Notes: a model not told the origin generated them from the letters alone. Counted from the first letter of the stretch, positions 44,874 through 55,187 are shown. The stretch: DNA of 64,000 nucleotides from G963717155 sp963717155 (GCA_963717155.1 OY970326.1:1612001-1676000); one strand, 5' to 3'. Numbers and translations are program-made.

Positions 44874-45566
44874 ATGGCTGCTGTCGTGGAGATCGAGGAG
44901 CGCACGGTGCTCCCGCCGGTCGCCGACCCTGCTCCGCTCGGTCTCGCCGCGTTCGCGCTGACGACGTTCCTGCTGAGCGGGTACAACGCGACCTTCATCC
45001 CCAACGGGATCTGGATCGGCGCCGCGCTCTTCTACGGCGGCCTCATCCAGCTGCTCGCGGGTATGTGGGAGTTCCGGAACCGCAACGTGTTCGGCGCCAC
45101 GGCCTTCTCGTCGTACGGCGGGTTCTGGCTCTCGCTCGGCAGCTTCGCCGTCCTGCTGACGTCCTCGACCGGGTTCGCCGGTCTCCAGAACGGGGCCGTC
45201 GACTTCAACAACGGACTGGCGTGGTTCCTGGTCGCGTTCGCAATCTTCAATACGTACATGTTGCTGTGGGCCACGCGCGTCAGCGTCGCGGTCACGGCGG
45301 TCTTCCTCGCGCTCGAGATCACCGAGATCGTGCTCGCGATCGGCTTCTTCCGCGTCGCGCACGGCGATAGCGCATACATCCTGCACGCCGGCGGATGGTG
45401 CGGCATCGTGACGGCCGCTACCGCTTGGTACGCGTCCGCTGCCGGGGTCGTCAACGGCATGTCTGCTCGCCGGGTCCTGCCCGTCGGCAGCCCGCTGTTC
45501 GGCGAGCTTCCCTCGGTTGCCCGCGTCGAGCCGGCGATCCACGGGGGGTCGGGAGCGCGGCCGTGA
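44874..45566 (+). CDS. satP: Acetate/succinate transporter (AceTr/SatP, YaaH family)
   Basis: A 230-residue inner-membrane protein with six hydrophobic segments and the family N-P-A-P-L-G-L-like signature (DPAPLGLAAFALTTFLLS). FIPNGIWIGAALFYGG and QLLAGMWEFRNRNVFG match the YaaH/GPR1 group. It imports acetate with protons. The stop overlaps the start of acs (GTGA), so uptake and activation of acetate are coupled. Confidence 0.93.
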   Translation: MAAVVEIEERTVLPPVADPAPLGLAAFALTTFLLSGYNATFIPNGIWIGAALFYGGLIQLLAGMWEFRNRNVFGATAFSSYGGFWLSLGSFAVLLTSSTGFAGLQNGAVDFNNGLAWFLVAFAIFNTYMLLWATRVSVAVTAVFLALEITEIVLAIGFFRVAHGDSAYILHAGGWCGIVTAATAWYASAAGVVNGMSARRVLPVGSPLFGELPSVARVEPAIHGGSGARP

Positions 45567-47528
45567 GCCAGCGCGAGTCCGACACCATCAGCACGCTGTT
45601 GGACGAGCAGCGTCGCTACCCGCCGGACCCGGCGTTCGCCGCGCAGGCGAACGCCGGGCCGGAAATCTACGACCTGTCGCTCGACGAGCTGTGGGAACGG
45701 GAGGGGCGTGACCGCGTGAGCTGGTTCACGCCCTTCTCGAAGCTCTACGAGTGGGAGCCGCCGTACGCGAAGTGGTATCTCGGCGGCCGGCTGAACGTCT
45801 GCTTCAACTGCGTCGACCGACACGTCGAGGCCGGTGACGGAGACCGCGTCGCCTACCACTGGGAAGGCGAGCCCGAAGGCGATCGCCGGACGATCACGTT
45901 CGCCGATCTCCAGCGGGACGTGGTGCGGTTCGCGAACGGTCTACGACGGATGGGCGTGCACAAGGGCACGCCCGTCGCCATCTACATGGGCATGGTCCCC
46001 GAGCTGCCGATCACCATGCTGGCGTGTGCGCGGCTCGGGGCGCCGCACACGGTGGTCTTCGGAGGATTCTCGGCCGAGGCCCTCTCCGATCGCATGAACG
46101 ACATGGAGTGCGAGGTCCTGATCACGCAGGACGAGGCCTGGCGCGGTGGTCGCAGCGTGCCGCTCAAGCGGAACGCCGATCAGGCTCTCGCGCGCAGCCC
46201 CGGGGTTCGCCAGGCCGTCGTGCTTCGCCGGACAGGTGGCGAGCTCGACATGCGTCCCGGGCGCGACCGCTGGTGGCACGAGCTGACCGAGAGCGAGTCG
46301 GACGACCCGGCATCGTGCCCGTGCGAGTCGATGGACGCGGAGGATCTGCTCTTCCTGCTGTACACCTCGGGCACCACCGCGAGGCCGAAGGGCATCGTCC
46401 ACACGACGGCCGGCTACCTCGTCGGCGTGGCGACCACGCACCACTACATCTTCGACGTGAAGCCCGACTCGGTGTACTGGTGCGCAGCCGATGTCGGCTG
46501 GGTCACCGGCCACAGCTACATCGTGTACGGCCCGCTGTGCAACGGGACGACCGGGGTGATCTACGAGGGCGTTCCGAACTATCCGAATGCCGAGCGCTGG
46601 TGGGAGATCGTCGAGCGTTACCACGTCGACATCCTGTACACCGCGCCGACCGCGATCCGCGCCCACATGAAGTGGGGGCCGGAGCATGCTGCCCGGCACG
46701 ACCTGTCGTCGCTGCGCCTGCTCGGCTCGGTCGGCGAGCCGATCAACCCCGAGGCGTGGATGTGGTACCGCGAGCACGTCGGCCTGGGCCACACGCCGAT
46801 CGTCGACACGTGGTGGCAGACCGAGACCGGGATGATCATGATCACGCCGCTCCCCGGCGTGACGACGCTCAAGCCCGGCTCGGCGACGAAGCCGTTCCCC
46901 ACGATCGACGCGGCGGTGTTCGACGAGGCGGGACACGAGGTCGGGCCGGGCGGAGGAGGCTACCTCGTGCTACGGGAGCCGTGGCCCGCGATGCTGCGCG
47001 GGATCCACAAGGATCCCGAGCGCTTCGTCGAGACGTACTGGTCGAAGTACCACGACGTCTACTTCGCGGGAGACGGCGCGCGCATCGACGCGGATGGCGA
47101 CTTCTGGCTGCTCGGCCGCGTCGACGACGTGATGAACGTGTCCGGACACCGGATCTCGACGATCGAGGTCGAATCCGCCCTCGTCGACCACCAGTCGGTG
47201 GCCGAGGCTGCGGTGTGCGGGCGAGCGGACGCGCTCACCGGACAGGCGATCGTCGCGTTCGTGACGCTCAAGGGCGGGCAACGAGGGCTCGGTCGAGTTC
47301 CTCGAGGAGCTCCGCGACCACGTCGCCGAGAAGATCGGCCCGATCGCGAAGCCGGCGAACATCGTCTTCACGCCCGAGCTCCCAAAGACCCGGAGCGGCA
47401 AGATCATGCGGCGCCTGCTCCAGGACCTTGCCGAGCACCGCCCGCTCGGCGACACCACGACCCTGGCCGACCCGACGATCGTCGAGGAGATCAGGGATCG
47501 CGCGGCAGTGGGAGGCTCCGAGGAGTAG
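45563..47528 (+). CDS. acs: Acetyl-CoA synthetase, one frameshift near the 3' end
   Basis: About 654 residues, ATP-dependent activation of acetate to acetyl-CoA. Signatures: LLYTSGTTARPKGIVHTTAG (A3), WCAADVGWVTGHSYIVYGPL, DTWWQTETGMIM and FAGDGARIDADGDFWLLGRV (A8 hinge), and the acyl-transfer lysine in the C-terminal PKTRSGKIMRRLLQ. One extra G near 47280 (GGCGGGCAACGAG) breaks the frame; downstream the correct frame ends in TAG at 47526-47528. Length and motifs are normal. It is coupled to satP. Confidence 0.93.
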
Positions 47529-47530
47529 CG

Positions 47531-47698
47531 CTACTTGCGCGGGCGCATCATGTGATCGCCCGCCGGGCACTCGCACGTGCGATGGAGCAGGCCGCAGCCA
47601 TGACACGTCGCGACCCACCAGATCCACCACAAGCGGAAGACGCTTCCCAGGATCCCGACCGCGATCAGCGGGAGGAGGATGATGGCTTCGGTTTCCAT
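47531..47698 (-). CDS. 55-residue Cys-rich single-span membrane protein
   Basis: ATG 47696-47698 to TAG 47531-47533. METEAIILLPLIAVGILGSV forms a transmembrane helix, followed by a Trp-rich stretch (FRLWWIWWVATC) and then CHGCGLLHRTCECPAGD, which supplies four or five Cys in two close pairs, a probable zinc knuckle on one face of the membrane. A GGTGAG lies just before the ATG. It is convergent with acs, two bases from its stop. Function unknown. Confidence 0.7.
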   Translation of the reverse strand: METEAIILLPLIAVGILGSVFRLWWIWWVATCHGCGLLHRTCECPAGDHMMRPRK

Positions 47699-47775
47699 GC
47701 TCTCACCCGAGCCTACCAGGATTCGACAGGTTCTAGGCGCCGCGAGGTCGAATCGCAGGCGGTAGATTCCGCGAG

Positions 47776-48946
47776 ATGCCCGACGCCGCCGAGGTGATCG
47801 TCGTAGGAGGCGGGCTGATGGGGCTCGCGACGGCCTACCACCTCGCTCGCGAGGGCCGTCGGGTCCTGCTGCTCGAGGCGCGGGCCATCGGAAACGTCGA
47901 GGGCAGCTCGCACGGCCCCTCGCGGATCATCCGTCTGACGTACCAGAGCGAGGACTACATCGAGCTCGCCCGCGCATCGTTCGCGCTGTGGGAGGAGCTC
48001 GGCGAGGAGTCGGGCGAGCCGCTGCTCGTGCCGTGCGGGGGCCTCGACTTCGGACCGCCCGACGCGAGGAACCTCGCCGCACTCGGCGAGGCGATGACGC
48101 GAGCAGCGCGTGCCGCACGAGACGATCGATGCCGCCGAGATCAGGCGGCGATTCCCGCTGCTGACGCCGCCCGCTGACGCGATCGGCTTCTACCAGCCGG
48201 ACTACGCGATCCTCCCGGCCGACCGCTGCCTGGAGGTGCTCGCGAAGGGCGCGAGGGAGGCGGGCGCCGAGCTCCACGAGCACGAGCCGGTGCTGGCAGT
48301 CTCACCGGACGGCGATGGCGTCGAGGTACGCACCGCGCAGCGAACCTACCGCGCCGCGCGGGCGGTGCTCGCGCCCGGTTCGTGGCTCGGGCTCCTCACA
48401 GCGCCGCTCGGCGTCGAGCTGCCGCTCACGGTCTTGAAGGAGCAGGTCGCCTACTTCGAGCCGGCCGATCCCGCGCCGTTCGCACCGGGGCGCTTTCCGA
48501 TCTTCATCCAGCGCTTCCCCGGCTCGCGCACCTTCGGGGCGGGATTCCCGCTGCTCGCCGGCTCGGAGGGCGTGAAGCTGCTGCTCGACCGTCTCGGTCC
48601 CGTCGTCGCGCCCGAGGACCCCGACCGCGAGATCGAGCGCGACATCCTCGAACGGCTCGTGCGCTACGTCGCCGACACCGTTCGCGGCCTCACCGGCCGG
48701 GTGATCGAGGCGACGAGCTGCCGCTACACCCTGACGCCCGACGAGGACTTCGTCATCGACACGCATCCGGGCCACCCGCAGATCGTGATCGCGTCGGCCT
48801 GCTCGGGCCACGGCTTCAAGTTCGGCATCGAGATCGGGCGGATCCTCGCCGCCCTCGCCGTCGGCCGCGAACCGGGACGCGAGCTCTCCCGCTTCCGCCT
48901 GGACCGGCCGTCGCTCGCCGGAGTCTGGACGAACGCAAGCAGTTGA
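47776..48946 (+). CDS. FAD-dependent sarcosine oxidase / N-methyl amino acid oxidase family, one frameshift
   Basis: About 390 residues of a monomeric sarcosine-oxidase-like flavoprotein. The dinucleotide-binding motif VIVVGGGLMGLATAYHLA opens it, followed by EGSSHGPSRIIRLTY (the flavin-ribityl segment of this family). The covalent-FAD Cys lies in the C-terminal SACSGHGFKF. A shift falls near 48100. Oxidises a secondary amine with O2, giving H2O2 and formaldehyde or an imino acid. Substrate (sarcosine, N-methyltryptophan, other) not resolved. Confidence 0.9.
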
Positions 48947-48974
48947 CGTCGGGGGAGTAGCCTAGGCTGGGATA

Positions 48975-49871
48975 GTGGTCACTTTCGTGACGAACCGTCT
49001 CACTCGCGGCACACTTCTCGCTCGCACGGCGGCGATCGCCCTCGCCGTGGCGTGCCTGCTCGCTCCGGTGCGAGCCCAGGCCGCCACGGGCACGCCCTCG
49101 CGCGGCACCGCCCTGGCGGCGGTCGCGAAGCTCGTGGTGAAGGGCCGCGGCCCGCTGACGGGCTACAGCCGCGACGAGTTCGGGAGAGGCTGGGTCGACG
49201 TCAACCACAACGGATGCGACACCCGCGACGACCTCCTCCACCTCGACCTCCGCCAGCGGACGCTGCGGCCCGGCACCCACGGCTGCGTGGTGACGTCCGG
49301 CACGCTGTCCGACCCCTACACCGCGACGTCGATCTCGTACGTCCGCGGTGGAGGCGCAAGCGTCGACATCGATCACGTCGTCGCGCTCGGCGACGCGTGG
49401 CAGAAGGGCGCGGCGCGCTGGAGCACCGCGAAGCGGGTGGCGTTCGCGAACGACCCGCTGAACCTGCTCGCCGTGTCGGCAAGCGCCAACCGCCAGAAGG
49501 GCGACGCCGACGCGGCGACCTGGCTCCCGCCGAACAAGCGCTTCCGCTGCGCGTACGTCGCACGCCAGGTCGCCGTCAAGCTCAAGTACGGCGTGTCGGT
49601 CACCGGCGCGGAGCAGGGCGCGATGCGAACCGTGCTCGACGGCTGTCCGACGCTGCGTCTGCCCTCCCCCGGCTCCTCGCCGACGGTCAGCGACACCACC
49701 GGTCCGACGACCACGGCACCGGCCGCCACGACACCCCGCACGGGCGCGCGCGTCTTTCAGAACTGCACCGCAGCGCGTGCCGCGGGCGTCACGCCGATCC
49801 TCCGGGGAACGCCACTCTACGACGCGAACCAGAAGCTCGACCGCGACAAGGACGGCGTCGCCTGCGAGTGA
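48975..49871 (+). CDS. Secreted HNH nuclease with C-terminal excalibur domain
   Basis: A 298-residue exported nuclease. Signal peptide LLARTAAIALAVACLLAPVRAQA. The DUF1524/HNH core contains NHNGCDTRDDLL, the ββα-metal motif DIDHVVALGDAWQKGAARW and NDPLNLLAVSASANRQKGD. A Ser/Pro/Thr linker leads to a C-terminal excalibur calcium-binding motif (FQNCTAARAAGV... LDRDKDGVAC). Such enzymes digest extracellular DNA, for nutrients or in competition. GTG start. Confidence 0.9.
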   Translation: MVTFVTNRLTRGTLLARTAAIALAVACLLAPVRAQAATGTPSRGTALAAVAKLVVKGRGPLTGYSRDEFGRGWVDVNHNGCDTRDDLLHLDLRQRTLRPGTHGCVVTSGTLSDPYTATSISYVRGGGASVDIDHVVALGDAWQKGAARWSTAKRVAFANDPLNLLAVSASANRQKGDADAATWLPPNKRFRCAYVARQVAVKLKYGVSVTGAEQGAMRTVLDGCPTLRLPSPGSSPTVSDTTGPTTTAPAATTPRTGARVFQNCTAARAAGVTPILRGTPLYDANQKLDRDKDGVACE

Positions 49872-49879
49872 GCTAGCTG

Positions 49880-51244
49880 CTAGCCCGTCCCGGGCATGCC
49901 CGCAAGCACCGCGGCGGCCTCGTCGAGCTCCGCCTGCGGCAGCTCGTGGTCGACGAGCCTTCCGGCGAGGAAGTCGTCGTACGCCGACAGGTCGAAGTGG
50001 CCGTGGCCGCAGAGGTTGAACAGGATCGTCCGCTCGACGCCCTCCTCGTCGGCGCGCGCCGCCTCCTGCGCGACCGCGCGCAGGGCGTGCGACGGCTCCG
50101 GCGCGGGCACGATGCCCTCGCAACGGGCGAACCGCACTGCTTCGGCGAAGCACTCGTTCTGTGGGTAGGCGCGAGGCTCGACGAGCCCGAGCTGCACGAG
50201 GTGCGAGATCAGCGGAGCCATCCCGTGGTAGCGCAGGCCGCCGGCATGGATCGGAGCGGGCTTGAACGCGTGCCCGAGCGAGTGCATCGGCAGGAGCGGG
50301 GTCAGCTCGGCGGTGTCCCCGAAGTCGTAGCCGTAGTGGCCGCGGGTCAGGGTCGGACAGGAGGCCGGCTCGGCGGCGATCACCTTGATGTCGCGTCCGG
50401 CGATCTTGTCGGCGAGGAACGGGAACGCGATGCCCGCGAAGTTCGAGCCGCCGCCCACGCATCCGATCACGACATCCGGGTAGGCGCCGGCCAGCGCCAT
50501 CTGCTTCTGCGCCTCCTGGCCGATCACGGTCTGGTGCATCAGGACATGGTTGAGCACGGACCCGAGCGAGTACTTCGTGTCGTCGCGCGTCGCGGCGTCC
50601 TCGACGGCCTCGGAGATCGCGATCCCGAGCGATCCCGTCGATTCGGGGTCCGCCGCCAGGATCGCCCGTCCCGAGTTCGTCTCCGCGGACGGGCTCGCGA
50701 CGACCTGCCCGCCCCATAGCTCGATCAGCGACCGCCGGTACGGCTTCGAGTCGTACGAGGTCCGCACCATGTAGACCTTGATCTCGAGGCCCAGCAGGGC
50801 ACCCGCGAACGAGAGCGCCGAGCCCCACTGGCCCGCGCCCGTCTCGGTCGCGAGCCGCCGCACGCCCTCCTGCCTGGCGTACCAGGCCTGCGGGACCGCG
50901 GTGTTCGGCTTGTGCGATCCCGCCGGTGAGACGCCCTCGTACTTGTAGAAGATCCGCGATCGCGTGCCGAGGGCCTGCTCGAGCCCGAGCGCCCGCACGA
51001 GCGGCGTCGGGCGCCACATCGAGTAGAGCGCGCGCACCTCGTCCGGGATCGGGACCTCGCGATCCTGCGACACCTCCTGCCGGATGATCTCCATCGGGAA
51101 GAGCGGTGCGAGATCGTCCGGGCCGACGGGCTCCCGGGTCCCCGGGTGCAGCGGTGGCGGCGGCGCCGAGGGCAGGTCCGGCGCGATGTTGTACCAGCGC
51201 GTCGGGATGTCGTTCTCACCGAGCAGGATGCGGCGGTCAGCCAC
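49880..51244 (-). CDS. trpB: Tryptophan synthase beta-like (TrpB2 family)
   Basis: A 454-residue PLP enzyme of the TrpB2 type, which has a longer N-terminus than TrpB1 and no TrpA partner beside it. The PLP lysine is in YEGVSPAGSHKPNTAVPQAW; the phosphate-binding GCVGGGSNFAG and the helix motif TETGAGQWGSAL are clear. NLCGHGHFDLSAYDDF is the C-terminal signature. GTG start at 51242-51244. It makes tryptophan from serine and indole, possibly as a salvage enzyme. Confidence 0.92.
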   Translation of the reverse strand: MADRRILLGENDIPTRWYNIAPDLPSAPPPPLHPGTREPVGPDDLAPLFPMEIIRQEVSQDREVPIPDEVRALYSMWRPTPLVRALGLEQALGTRSRIFYKYEGVSPAGSHKPNTAVPQAWYARQEGVRRLATETGAGQWGSALSFAGALLGLEIKVYMVRTSYDSKPYRRSLIELWGGQVVASPSAETNSGRAILAADPESTGSLGIAISEAVEDAATRDDTKYSLGSVLNHVLMHQTVIGQEAQKQMALAGAYPDVVIGCVGGGSNFAGIAFPFLADKIAGRDIKVIAAEPASCPTLTRGHYGYDFGDTAELTPLLPMHSLGHAFKPAPIHAGGLRYHGMAPLISHLVQLGLVEPRAYPQNECFAEAVRFARCEGIVPAPEPSHALRAVAQEAARADEEGVERTILFNLCGHGHFDLSAYDDFLAGRLVDHELPQAELDEAAAVLAGMPGTG

Positions 51245-51294
51245 GGTGCTTCGCCTCCAGGTCGAGAGGCGACAGCCTAGTGAAGCGAGCCCGG

Positions 51295-52491
51295 CTACGC
51301 AGTCACCTTGGCGTCGCTGAGCCGGTGCTCGCGCAGCGCGACCGTCGCGAGGATGCCGGCGATCAGGCAGCCCACGGCGGCGAACGCGTACGTTCCACGC
51401 GCCCCGAGCACCGCGACGATGAACCCGCCGAGGCCGAGCGAGATCGCATAGGCCGCCGCGACCAGCGCGTCGTTTGCCGCGCGGACGCGACCACGAGCCG
51501 CGTCCGGCACGCGCTCCTGCACGATCAGCTGGTCGGCGACGACGCCGACGCCTCCGCCGACGCCTCCGACGATGAACACCGTCATCGCGATCAGGGCGAC
51601 CGGGAACAGCGCGGCGCCCATGATGCCGGCAGCCTCGACGAACAGCGCGAGCCCGAACGCCGACGCGGCGCCGAAGCGCCGGATTGCGAGCGGTGCCGCG
51701 AGCGAGCCGACGGTCATGCCGACGCCCCAGGTCGCGAGCAGGACGCCGTAGCCGGACTCGCCGAGCCCGAGGTCGTGCAGCGCATACGGGAGGTCGGCAA
51801 CCATGCCGCAGGCTGCGGTGAGCACCGAGACGACGCCGGCCGCGACGACGATCGCGAGCACGCGGTCGCGGCGCAGGAACGACAGGCCCTCGAACGGCGA
51901 GTCGGAGACCTGCACGGCCGACGGATCGCGCCGGGCATGGAACTCCCCGCGCACGGAGACCAGCACGATGACGCCGAGCAGCAACGCGGCCGCCGCGACG
52001 ACGAACAGCCCGCGCGCGCCGACGAGCCCGGCGCCGACGCCGACTGCGACGGGTCCGAGCGTCATCGCGGCGTTGCGCCACGCCTGCACGTACCCGTTCG
52101 CGCTGTCCAGATGGTCGTGCACGACGAGGTTCGGGAGCGCAGCCGAGATCGCCGGGCGAATCGGCGACGCGCACAGCGTCGCGAGCGTCATCACGACGGT
52201 CAGCCAGAGGATGCTGGCGCCGACCACGAGCACGGCGAGCATCGCGGCGGAGCCGAGTGCGGCGAGCACGGCGATGCGCTTGCGGTTGAACCGGTCGGCG
52301 AGCGTGCCGCCGATCACGGCGCCCGCGGTCTCGGCGCAGGCGACCGATGCCATCACGATCGCGACGGATACGGTCGAGTGCGTCTGCTCGTAGGCGTACA
52401 GGCCGGCGCCGAAGAAGGCGATCGCCTCGCACAGCGCAGCGAGGCCTGTGAACAGGCCGATCAGGCGGACAGATGTGTCAACGGGGAACAT
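51295..52491 (-). CDS. MFS transporter (12 helices)
   Basis: A 398-residue membrane protein of the major facilitator superfamily, like EnterobactinS/TMEM-type drug exporters. Motif A GGTLADRFNRKRIAVL between helices 2 and 3 is clear and twelve hydrophobic stretches are visible. Position upstream of trpB2 on the same strand may mean co-transcription. Substrate unknown. ATG start preceded by a region with palindromic repeats. Confidence 0.88.
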   Translation of the reverse strand: MFPVDTSVRLIGLFTGLAALCEAIAFFGAGLYAYEQTHSTVSVAIVMASVACAETAGAVIGGTLADRFNRKRIAVLAALGSAAMLAVLVVGASILWLTVVMTLATLCASPIRPAISAALPNLVVHDHLDSANGYVQAWRNAAMTLGPVAVGVGAGLVGARGLFVVAAAALLLGVIVLVSVRGEFHARRDPSAVQVSDSPFEGLSFLRRDRVLAIVVAAGVVSVLTAACGMVADLPYALHDLGLGESGYGVLLATWGVGMTVGSLAAPLAIRRFGAASAFGLALFVEAAGIMGAALFPVALIAMTVFIVGGVGGGVGVVADQLIVQERVPDAARGRVRAANDALVAAAYAISLGLGGFIVAVLGARGTYAFAAVGCLIAGILATVALREHRLSDAKVTA

Positions 52492-52531
52492 GCGATGGGT
52501 CCAGGCTCAAGCGACGGCACACGCCGCCCTC

Positions 52532-52590
52532 TTCTAGGAGAACGCCCTCAGAATCGGCCGTATTCCTAGGAAACGTGAGGGGAGAACGCC
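52532..52590. promoter_or_regulatory. Candidate operator cluster upstream of the MFS gene
   Basis: The perfect palindrome TTCCTAGGAA lies at 52563-52572 and a near copy TTCTAGGAGA at 52532-52541, 31 bases apart. The decamer GGAGAACGCC occurs twice, at 52537-52546 and 52581-52590. All of this lies in the 102 bases between hisC and the MFS start, in a spot suited to a repressor binding two half-sites. No regulator gene is adjacent. Confidence 0.4.
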
Positions 52591-52593
52591 CGG

Positions 52594-53714
52594 TCAGCCG
52601 GGATCGAGCACGCGGGCGAGCAGCTGCAGCGCCAGCTCGACCTCGTCCGGCAGGCCCACCGTGATGCGGACCGAGCACGGATCGCCGAAGCCGGCGAGCG
52701 GCCTGACGATGAGGCCGAGGCGCTCGAGCGAGGAGGCGACCGCGCTGCCGTCGCCGACGGACACCGAGACGAAGTTCGCGACGGCCGGGAGCGGCTGGAG
52801 GCCGAGCTCGGCGAGCCCTGCGAGCAGACGCTCGCGCCCGACGCGGGTCTCGGCGGCCCGTCTCGCGATCTCGCGCTCCTCGCCGAGGCTCGCCCGGGCT
52901 GCGTCCTGCGCGGGCTGGCTCACGTCGAAGGCGTTCTTCACCTTGTTCAGCGCCACGGCGACGTCCAGGGGCATCGCACCCCAGCCGACGCGCAGCCCGG
53001 CCAGCCCGTAGACCTTCGAGAACGTGCGCAGCACGATGACGCGGCGATCGGCGAGCAGGTGCTCGCGCAGGCCGTCGGGGTAGTCCGGATCGTCGACGTA
53101 CTCGTGGTAGGCCTCGTCGAGGACCGGAAGCACGTGCTCCGGAAGCCCGTCGAGGAAGCGTGCGAGGGCGTCGCGGCCGACCATTCCGCCGGTCGGGTTG
53201 TTCGGGTTCGTGACGTAGACGATCTTCGTGCGAGGTCCGACACAGGCGGCGAGCGCGTCGAGGTCGTAGCTGCTCCCCGCGAGCGGCGCGCGTACCGAGA
53301 CCGCGCCCATCTTTGCGGCGTTGATCGGGTACACGGGGAACGACGGCCAGCAGAACGCGACCTCGTCCCCTGGCTCGAGCACCGCGAGCGAGAGGTAGTT
53401 GAGCACCGCGTCGGCGCCGTTGCCCACCACGATCTGCTCGGGATCGAGCCCGTGCTGCTCGGCAAGCGCCGTCCGCAGGGCGTAGCAGCCGCCGTCGGGG
53501 TAGCGGTTCCCCTGGGCTGCGGCCCGCGCGATCGCCTCGAGCGCCGCAGGGAACGGCCCGTACTGCCCCTCGTTCGAGGCCAGCTTGACGCACGGGTCCG
53601 GTCAGCCCGAGCTCGCGTTGCACGAGCTCGACCGGGCGGCCCGGCTGGTACGGGACGAGGCGCCTCGAGCGCCGCCCGGAACGGGGAATTGGTGGTGCTT
53701 GCCACGCCTTTCAC
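52594..53714 (-). CDS. hisC: Histidinol-phosphate aminotransferase, two frameshifts
   Basis: About 370 residues of a fold-type I aminotransferase. N-terminal RAALEA, then LVPYQPGRPVELVQRELGL after a shift near 53660. A second shift near 53598 precedes VKLASNEGQYGPFPAALEAI. GNRYPDGGCYALRTALAEQ and VVGNGADAVLNYL follow, then YVTNPNNPTGGMVGRD, LDEAYHEYVDDP and the PLP Lys in RTFSKVYGLAGLRVGW. It is HisC by the opening YQPGRP and NPxNPTG pattern, although related phosphonate aminotransferases look similar. Start GTG at 53712-53714 or 53703-53705. Confidence 0.85.
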
Positions 53715-53754
53715 GATATCAGCGGCAAACGAGCACCCCTGACATGCTGCACGC

Positions 53755-55173
53755 GTGAGCTCGCTCGCCCTGGACGCGCCTCGCAGCGAAGTCCTCGCCC
53801 ACGCCGGCCGGCTGATCGCCGAGGCGTGGACGAGCTTCGACCACGCACGCGACGGCCAGCCGCCGATCGACGACGAGACGCGCGCACCTGTTCGCCGCGG
53901 GCCTCCCGGAGGGCGCCACGCCCGCCGATCACGTGCTCGAGGACGCGGCGCGGGTGCTCGACGAGAGCCTCGCCCAGCCCCGCCCGCGCTGGTTCGGCTT
54001 CGTCGGAAGCTCCGGGCTGGAGATCGGCGTGATCGGCGACCTGCTCGCCGCCTGCTACGACATCAACCTCGCGATCGGCACCGAGGCGGCGAGCCACGTC
54101 GAGCGCCAGGCGCTGCGTTGGGTGGGCGAGCTCGTCGGCTATCCCGGGCACTGGCGGCGCGTGCACGAGCGGGGGCATGCTGTCGAACCTCACGGCGCTG
54201 GCAGCCGCGCGCGAACGCGTGCTGCCCGGCTCGCGCGCCCGCGGCATCTTCGGGACGCCGTCTGCGATCTACTGCTCGGCGGAGGCGCACTACTCGGTGG
54301 TGCGCGCGGCCGAGGTGCTCGGACTCGGATCCGACTCGGTGCGATCGATCGCCATCGACGGCGCACCGCCGCATGCGCCCCGAGGACGTCGCCGTCGCGA
54401 TCGACGCGGACCGCGCCGCCGGGGTCACGCCCATCGCGTGCGTCGCGAGCGCCGGAACGACGCTCACCGGCGCCGTCGATCCGATCGGAGGGCTCGCCGA
54501 GGTCTGCGGGCCGCGCGGCGTCTGGCTGCACGTCGACGGGGCCTACGGTCTTCCAGCCGCGTCGGCGCCATCGACGAGGGACCTGTTCGCGGGGCTCGAG
54601 CTCGCCGACTCCGTCTCGGTCGATGCGCACAAGTGGCTGTACCTGCCGAAGGCCTGTGGCGTCGTCCTCGTGCGAGACGAGAGCGCGCTCGTCGAGGCGT
54701 TCGCCCACGACGAGTCGTACATGCTGCACGACGAGAACGAGCGTCACGCCGTCGACACCACGCTCGAGTACTCGCGGCCTTTTCGTGCGCTCAAGCTGTG
54801 GCTGGCGTTCCGCACGCACGGCGCAGGGGCGTTCCGGGACGCGATCGAGCAGCAACCTCGCAGCAGGCCCGACTCCTGCGCTCGCTCGATCGACGCAGCA
54901 CGACGACCTCGAGGTCGTGGGAACGCCGGGGCTCTCGATCGTTCCGTTCCGGCACCTTCCGCGCGACGGGCGCGACATCGATGCGCACAACCTCGAGCTC
55001 GCGCGCCGGCTGCAGGCCGACGGCCGCGTGTTACGTGGCCCCTGCGCTCGTCGACGGCAGTCGCGGTGCTGCGTCCCTGCATCGTCAACTTCCGCACGAC
55101 CGACGACGATGTCCGCGCGCTCGTCGACGTGACCTGCGAGCTCGGCGCGCAGGAGGTCGACCGGAACGGCTGA
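53755..55173 (+). CDS. PLP-dependent decarboxylase (aromatic/glutamate type), several frameshifts
   Basis: About 470 residues across at least five shifts (near 53885, 54145, 54170, 54375, 54855, 55030). Domains read in order: LPEGATPADHVLEDA, PRPRWFGFVGSSG, DINLAIGTEAASHVERQALRW, GGMLSNLTALAAARERVLPG and VASAGTTLTGAVDPIG. The PLP Lys is in SVSVDAHKWLYLPKACGVVL, and the family tail FRTTDDDVRALVDVTCEL closes it. Group II decarboxylase (aromatic amino acid / diaminobutyrate / glutamate). GTG start. It is divergent from hisC, with 40 bases between starts. Confidence 0.86.
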   Translation: MSSLALDAPRSEVLAHAGRLIAEAWTSFDHARDGQPPIDDETRAPVRRGPPGGRHARRSRARGRGAGARREPRPAPPALVRLRRKLRAGDRRDRRPARRLLRHQPRDRHRGGEPRRAPGAALGGRARRLSRALAARARAGACCRTSRRWQPRANACCPARAPAASSGRRLRSTARRRRTTRWCARPRCSDSDPTRCDRSPSTAHRRMRPEDVAVAIDADRAAGVTPIACVASAGTTLTGAVDPIGGLAEVCGPRGVWLHVDGAYGLPAASAPSTRDLFAGLELADSVSVDAHKWLYLPKACGVVLVRDESALVEAFAHDESYMLHDENERHAVDTTLEYSRPFRALKLWLAFRTHGAGAFRDAIEQQPRSRPDSCARSIDAARRPRGRGNAGALDRSVPAPSARRARHRCAQPRARAPAAGRRPRVTWPLRSSTAVAVLRPCIVNFRTTDDDVRALVDVTCELGAQEVDRNG

Positions 55174-55187
55174 CTCGGCCGACTCGG

